A DNA stretch of 17,257 nt from Candidatus Pacearchaeota archaeon. Lineage in GTDB: Archaea > Nanoarchaeota > Nanoarchaeia > Pacearchaeales > GW2011-AR1. The DNA lies in assembly GCA_002686195.1 (NCBI GenBank), contig NZAS01000075.1:1-17257 (forward strand). The letters are read 5' to 3'. The notes beneath the pieces were generated by a model. It saw only the letters and a list, made by a program, of their open reading frames with translations. It did not search any database and was not told where the DNA came from. The position numbers and the translations under genes are program-made. Below are positions 14,434-17,257 of the stretch, in pieces. Every line of letters begins with the position of its first letter. Within the stretch, counting starts at the first letter, position 1.

Positions 14434-16596
14434 ATGAACTGGTACACATTTATAAAGATATCTCAGAACTGGCAAGCGTTCGCAGAGACCCTTGGAGTCT
14501 CAAGCGAAGAGATGTCTGCCTTAGAATTCCTTGACGACGACAAGACACGTAGCATCGTTCTTAATGAGAAGAGAAAAAACAATGCTCGTAGCATCATGGA
14601 TATCTTATCAGAGATCGGTATACGTAAAGAAGTTGAATATACCCCTGAAGAGACTCAAATCGCTGATATGTACACTAAGAACCTTAAGAAATGGGTTCTT
14701 AGTAATATTAGAGGACGTCACGACTCCCAGAACAAAGAGATCCTTTCACGTCCTGCCGTTGCCACCGTTCTAGGTAAATGGAGCGATGCAATGGGTCCAG
14801 ACGTACAGAAGATGTCAGTAGAAGAAGTCGTCTCAACGGCAGAGCAATGGTCTCTTGATGAGGAGTCTGGAAAGGTGACAAGATACAAGGAGGGAGACCA
14901 GAATGTTGTATACGGTCCAAAGTGGGAAGATGAAGAGCATGACGGTTGGACGATTCGAGAGGTGAAGACGGATAACGACTTAGTATGGGAAGGGGAACTT
15001 ATGAACAATTGCATTAAGAGTGACGCTCAAGATTATCGTAGCGGCGTAGCAGAAGGAAAGATATCAATATATTCACTGAGAGACCCTAACAATAAACCAC
15101 ATGTATCTATTCAGACGCATCCTGCTGGTTCTAGTAATATTGTACAGATAGAAGGCAAAGACTCGGGCAATCTCAAAGATTCCTATAGAATCATGGTAAC
15201 AGAGTGGACATTCTCGTCATTTCAACTTGACAGTGAAATGAAAGCAATAATAAAAGACGACCCAGAATCGCATCTTTTAGCCATACACTTGAAAGACTTC
15301 TCACCTGAACAGGTTAAACTTTTCTGGTCTCTCAAACGAGAATTTAAAGAAAGTTCATATAGCACAGTAAAAGTTGTAAAAGAAAAAATGAAAGACTTCT
15401 CACCTGAACAAATCGAATTGTTCTGGTCTCTCAAACGAGAATTTAACGAAAGATTATATAGAACAGTAAGTGCTGTAAAACATATGAAATACTTCTCATC
15501 TGAACAACTTGAATTGTTCTGGTCTCTCAAACGAGAATTTAACGAAAGATTATATAGCACAGTAAAAGTTGTAAAAGAAAAAATGAAAGACTTCTCACCT
15601 GAACAGATTGAACTGACTAAATTTCTCAAACGAGAATTTAACGAAAGTTTCTATGTCATAGCAGATGCTGTAAAAGTAATGAAAGACTTCTCACCTGAAC
15701 AAATCGAATTGTTCTGGTCTCTCAAACAAGAATTTGGGGAAGATTTATGGAGAACAGTAGGTGCTGTAGAAAAAATGAAAGACTTCTCATCTGGACATGT
15801 TGAGTTAGTAAGATCTCTCAAGAAAAAATACAAAGAAACCTTAGTCACCACAGTGCGTGTTGTAGAAGAAGTGAAAGACTTTTCACCTGAACGGGCTGAG
15901 CTAGAGATATCTCTCAGGCAAAGATTTGGAGGGGATCCGTATGAGGCATCGTATATTGCGGCAAAAATGAAAGACTTCTCACCTGAACAACTTGAACTGT
16001 TCTGGTCTCTCAAGCAAGAATCTAACGAAAGTTTCTATGACACAGCATTGGCTGTAGAAAAAATGAAAGACTTCTCACCTGAACAGGTTGAATTGCTCTG
16101 GTCTCTCATACAAGAATTTAACGAAGATTTATGGAGAACAGTAGGTGCTGTAGAAAAAATGAAAGACTTCTCATCTGAACAGGTTGAATTGTTCTGGTCT
16201 CTCAAACGAGAATTTAAAGAAAGTTCCTATGACATATCTCGTGCCGTAAGAGTAATGAAAGACTTCTCACCTGAACAGGTTGAATTGTTCTGGTCTCTCA
16301 AACGAGAATTTAAAGAAAGTTCACACGATATATCTCGTGCCGTAAGGGCAATAAAGCACTTCTCGCCTGAACATCTTGAACTACTCCGGTCTCTCAGACG
16401 AGAATTTAGAGAAGGCTTCTATGTTCCAGTACGTACAGTAGAAGAAATGAAAGACTTCTCACCTGAGCAACTTGAACTGTTCTGGTCTCTCAAGCAAGAA
16501 TTTGGAACAGAACTAGTGCCTACGATAAATGTCGTAACAAAAATAATCAATAACAAAATAACATTAGAAGAAGCAAGGGAAAGACTTTCTACATGA
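14434..16596 (+). CDS. PcfJ-like protein with WY tag and thirteen 32-residue repeats
   Basis: A 720-residue protein in three parts. It starts MNWYTFIKISQNW, the shared WY tag. Residues ~20-175 are helical and unrecognised. Residues ~180-260 resemble the PcfJ-like domain found in many mobile elements and phages: LVWEGELMNNCI (183-194) in the place of the usual G-x-x-M-x-H-C-V, then ISIYSLRD (210-217), KPHVSI and IVQIEGKD; the usual His of the H-C pair is Asn here. Residues 286-703 are thirteen tandem copies of a helical unit with consensus MKDFSPEQ-ELFWSLKREF. The first 800 bases are clearly richer in G+C than neighbours (30 of 60 at 14821-14880, against 16 of 60 at 13381-13440). There is no obvious ribosome site. 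Its TGA overlaps the next ATG. The biochemical role of PcfJ-like domains is not settled as far as I know. Confidence 0.85.
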   Translation: MNWYTFIKISQNWQAFAETLGVSSEEMSALEFLDDDKTRSIVLNEKRKNNARSIMDILSEIGIRKEVEYTPEETQIADMYTKNLKKWVLSNIRGRHDSQNKEILSRPAVATVLGKWSDAMGPDVQKMSVEEVVSTAEQWSLDEESGKVTRYKEGDQNVVYGPKWEDEEHDGWTIREVKTDNDLVWEGELMNNCIKSDAQDYRSGVAEGKISIYSLRDPNNKPHVSIQTHPAGSSNIVQIEGKDSGNLKDSYRIMVTEWTFSSFQLDSEMKAIIKDDPESHLLAIHLKDFSPEQVKLFWSLKREFKESSYSTVKVVKEKMKDFSPEQIELFWSLKREFNERLYRTVSAVKHMKYFSSEQLELFWSLKREFNERLYSTVKVVKEKMKDFSPEQIELTKFLKREFNESFYVIADAVKVMKDFSPEQIELFWSLKQEFGEDLWRTVGAVEKMKDFSSGHVELVRSLKKKYKETLVTTVRVVEEVKDFSPERAELEISLRQRFGGDPYEASYIAAKMKDFSPEQLELFWSLKQESNESFYDTALAVEKMKDFSPEQVELLWSLIQEFNEDLWRTVGAVEKMKDFSSEQVELFWSLKREFKESSYDISRAVRVMKDFSPEQVELFWSLKREFKESSHDISRAVRAIKHFSPEHLELLRSLRREFREGFYVPVRTVEEMKDFSPEQLELFWSLKQEFGTELVPTINVVTKIINNKITLEEARERLST
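15289..16542 (+). repeat. Thirteen tandem 96-base coding repeats
   Basis: Each unit encodes 32 residues (two copies, the first and third, have 33, with an extra Lys in KVVKEK). The core is KDFSPEQ followed by hydrophobic positions, a W-S-L-K and E-F, then a variable second helix ending in A-V. Copies 1-2 and 3-4 resemble each other as pairs, and copies 5 and 9 share a nearly identical stretch 384 bases (four units) apart, which shows that the array grew by duplicating blocks. The repeat leaves long open frames on the reverse strand, which are artefacts. Confidence 0.95.
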
Positions 16597-17257
16597 ACTG
16601 GTATATGAGAACTAAAATAGCAAGTGAAAACAATGAGCCCACTATGGATCCAAAAGAGATTAAGTTAAGGGAAACAGGAGAATATGTGTTGGTAGTTGAC
16701 AAGCAACACATTAAAAGAAAGAATTTTGAAGTGACCTATGCAATTGGAGCGAATGGTAAATATTACGAGACTCATCCAAAGGGCAATTGGCGTGAAATTA
16801 AAAATAACAAAAGACTAGTAGAGGCTCAGCAGATTCTTGGAGTAGAAAACCTTTACATATATCATGGCATTAAAACAGAGTCATCAAGGTCATTTTTAAA
16901 AACAGCAAACGAGCTGAAGAGAACTTCTAGGAAAACACTAGAGAGATTGGGGGTTCCCTTTAAAGAAGAGATAGTCGGTTGGAGAGAATATAGAGGAAAG
17001 TATTCTCCAATTAAAAGATTAATTGTTCGGGACGAAGATATTGGACCCTATCGTGAATGGCAAGAGAAAACAAAAGAAAAGAGAGAAAGGTCTAGTAAAA
17101 GACAAAAAGAAAAGAAGAAGGAAGAAAAAGAAAAAGCAGCTAAAGAGATTGGGTGCCTAATGGATTCAAAATGCTTAGAGTGGTATTTGTCTGGAAAAAT
17201 AGATATGCAAGAAGCAAAGAGAATTGCGAATATAACGGAGCACAGGCACGACAGTAC
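16593..17257 (+). CDS. WY-tagged Lys/Glu-rich protein, 3'-truncated by window edge
   Basis: The ATG overlaps the TGA of the repeat gene (ATGA), so it is translationally coupled to it. The frame is open for 221 codons to the end of the window without a stop. It starts MNWYMRTKIASENN, the fourth copy of the WY tag. A globular-looking part (about 30-135) follows, with YVLVVDKQHIKRKNFEV and IYHGIKTESS. After that comes a highly charged Lys/Glu/Arg run (about 150-185), probably a long helix or coiled coil, and then a second ordered segment (CLEWYLSGKIDMQEAKRI). I do not recognise it. The true length is unknown. Confidence 0.75.
   Translation, partial: MNWYMRTKIASENNEPTMDPKEIKLRETGEYVLVVDKQHIKRKNFEVTYAIGANGKYYETHPKGNWREIKNNKRLVEAQQILGVENLYIYHGIKTESSRSFLKTANELKRTSRKTLERLGVPFKEEIVGWREYRGKYSPIKRLIVRDEDIGPYREWQEKTKEKRERSSKRQKEKKKEEKEKAAKEIGCLMDSKCLEWYLSGKIDMQEAKRIANITEHRHDS

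Noticed and set aside
15222..16013. Long open frames on the minus strand across the repeat array
   Set aside because: They repeat with the same period as the plus-strand gene, lack starts with ribosome sites, and arise from the biased repeat composition.
15289..16542. Regular 96-base repeats resembling a CRISPR-like or non-coding array
   Set aside because: The units are contiguous without spacers, keep one reading frame for over 1.2 kb, and vary mostly in a codon-wise way, so they are coding repeats.

Overview
The window is AT-rich and gene-dense, with start and stop codons repeatedly overlapping. It looks like part of a large tailed-phage (jumbo-type dsDNA virus) genome and not a bacterial chromosome. 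The reasons are a phage-style mix of genes (a divergent sigma-70-like factor, a dCMP-deaminase-type enzyme, a SET-domain protein, a MoxR/VWA pair, a candidate holin and lipoprotein pair), many lineage-specific proteins of unknown function, and no RNA or ribosomal genes. The host cannot be named from the sequence. The GACC-type cysteine motif in the second gene is one I associate, from memory, with planctomycete and environmental-virus proteins. Two predicted lipoproteins suggest a bacterial host with a lipoprotein pathway.

Layout: (A) 2-4747, plus strand: a 5'-truncated protein with a VWA-like C-terminus; a 1033-residue cysteine-rich, mucin-like protein ending in a self-processing Hint/intein-like domain; and a membrane-anchored coiled-coil protein. 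(B) 4744-7637, minus strand: a two-gene operon encoding a MoxR-type AAA+ ATPase and a DUF2201-type metallopeptidase/VWA protein. (C) 7638-7836: an AT-rich divergent control region with promoter-like boxes and a 22-bp perfect palindrome. (D) 7837-11665, plus strand: small HELGH metallopeptidase, cytidine/dCMP deaminase, sigma-like factor, SET protein and a 466-residue unknown. (E) 11637-12324, minus strand: a candidate holin and a small lipoprotein with a C-terminal membrane helix. (F) 12403-17257, plus strand: an M43-type metzincin lipoprotein, a strong terminator, a small membrane protein, then three genes whose products start with a W-Y motif. One of these three is a PcfJ-like protein carrying thirteen 32-residue repeats; the last runs off the window.

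The most unusual feature is a short N-terminal signature, M-(N/S)-W-Y-x3-K-(I/Y), shared by four otherwise unrelated proteins (genes at 7837, 13965, 14434 and 16593). This looks like a common targeting or processing tag, perhaps analogous to the capsid-targeting peptides of other large phages; that role is inference. The second is the Hint domain with the terminal His-Asn followed by Glu, which suggests cleavage or transfer chemistry and not standard protein splicing.

No stretch of more than 300 bases lacks a gene. The largest gaps are 7638-7836, 13540-13669 and 4272-4372. I saw no tRNA, rRNA, CRISPR array, insertion sequence or attachment site.
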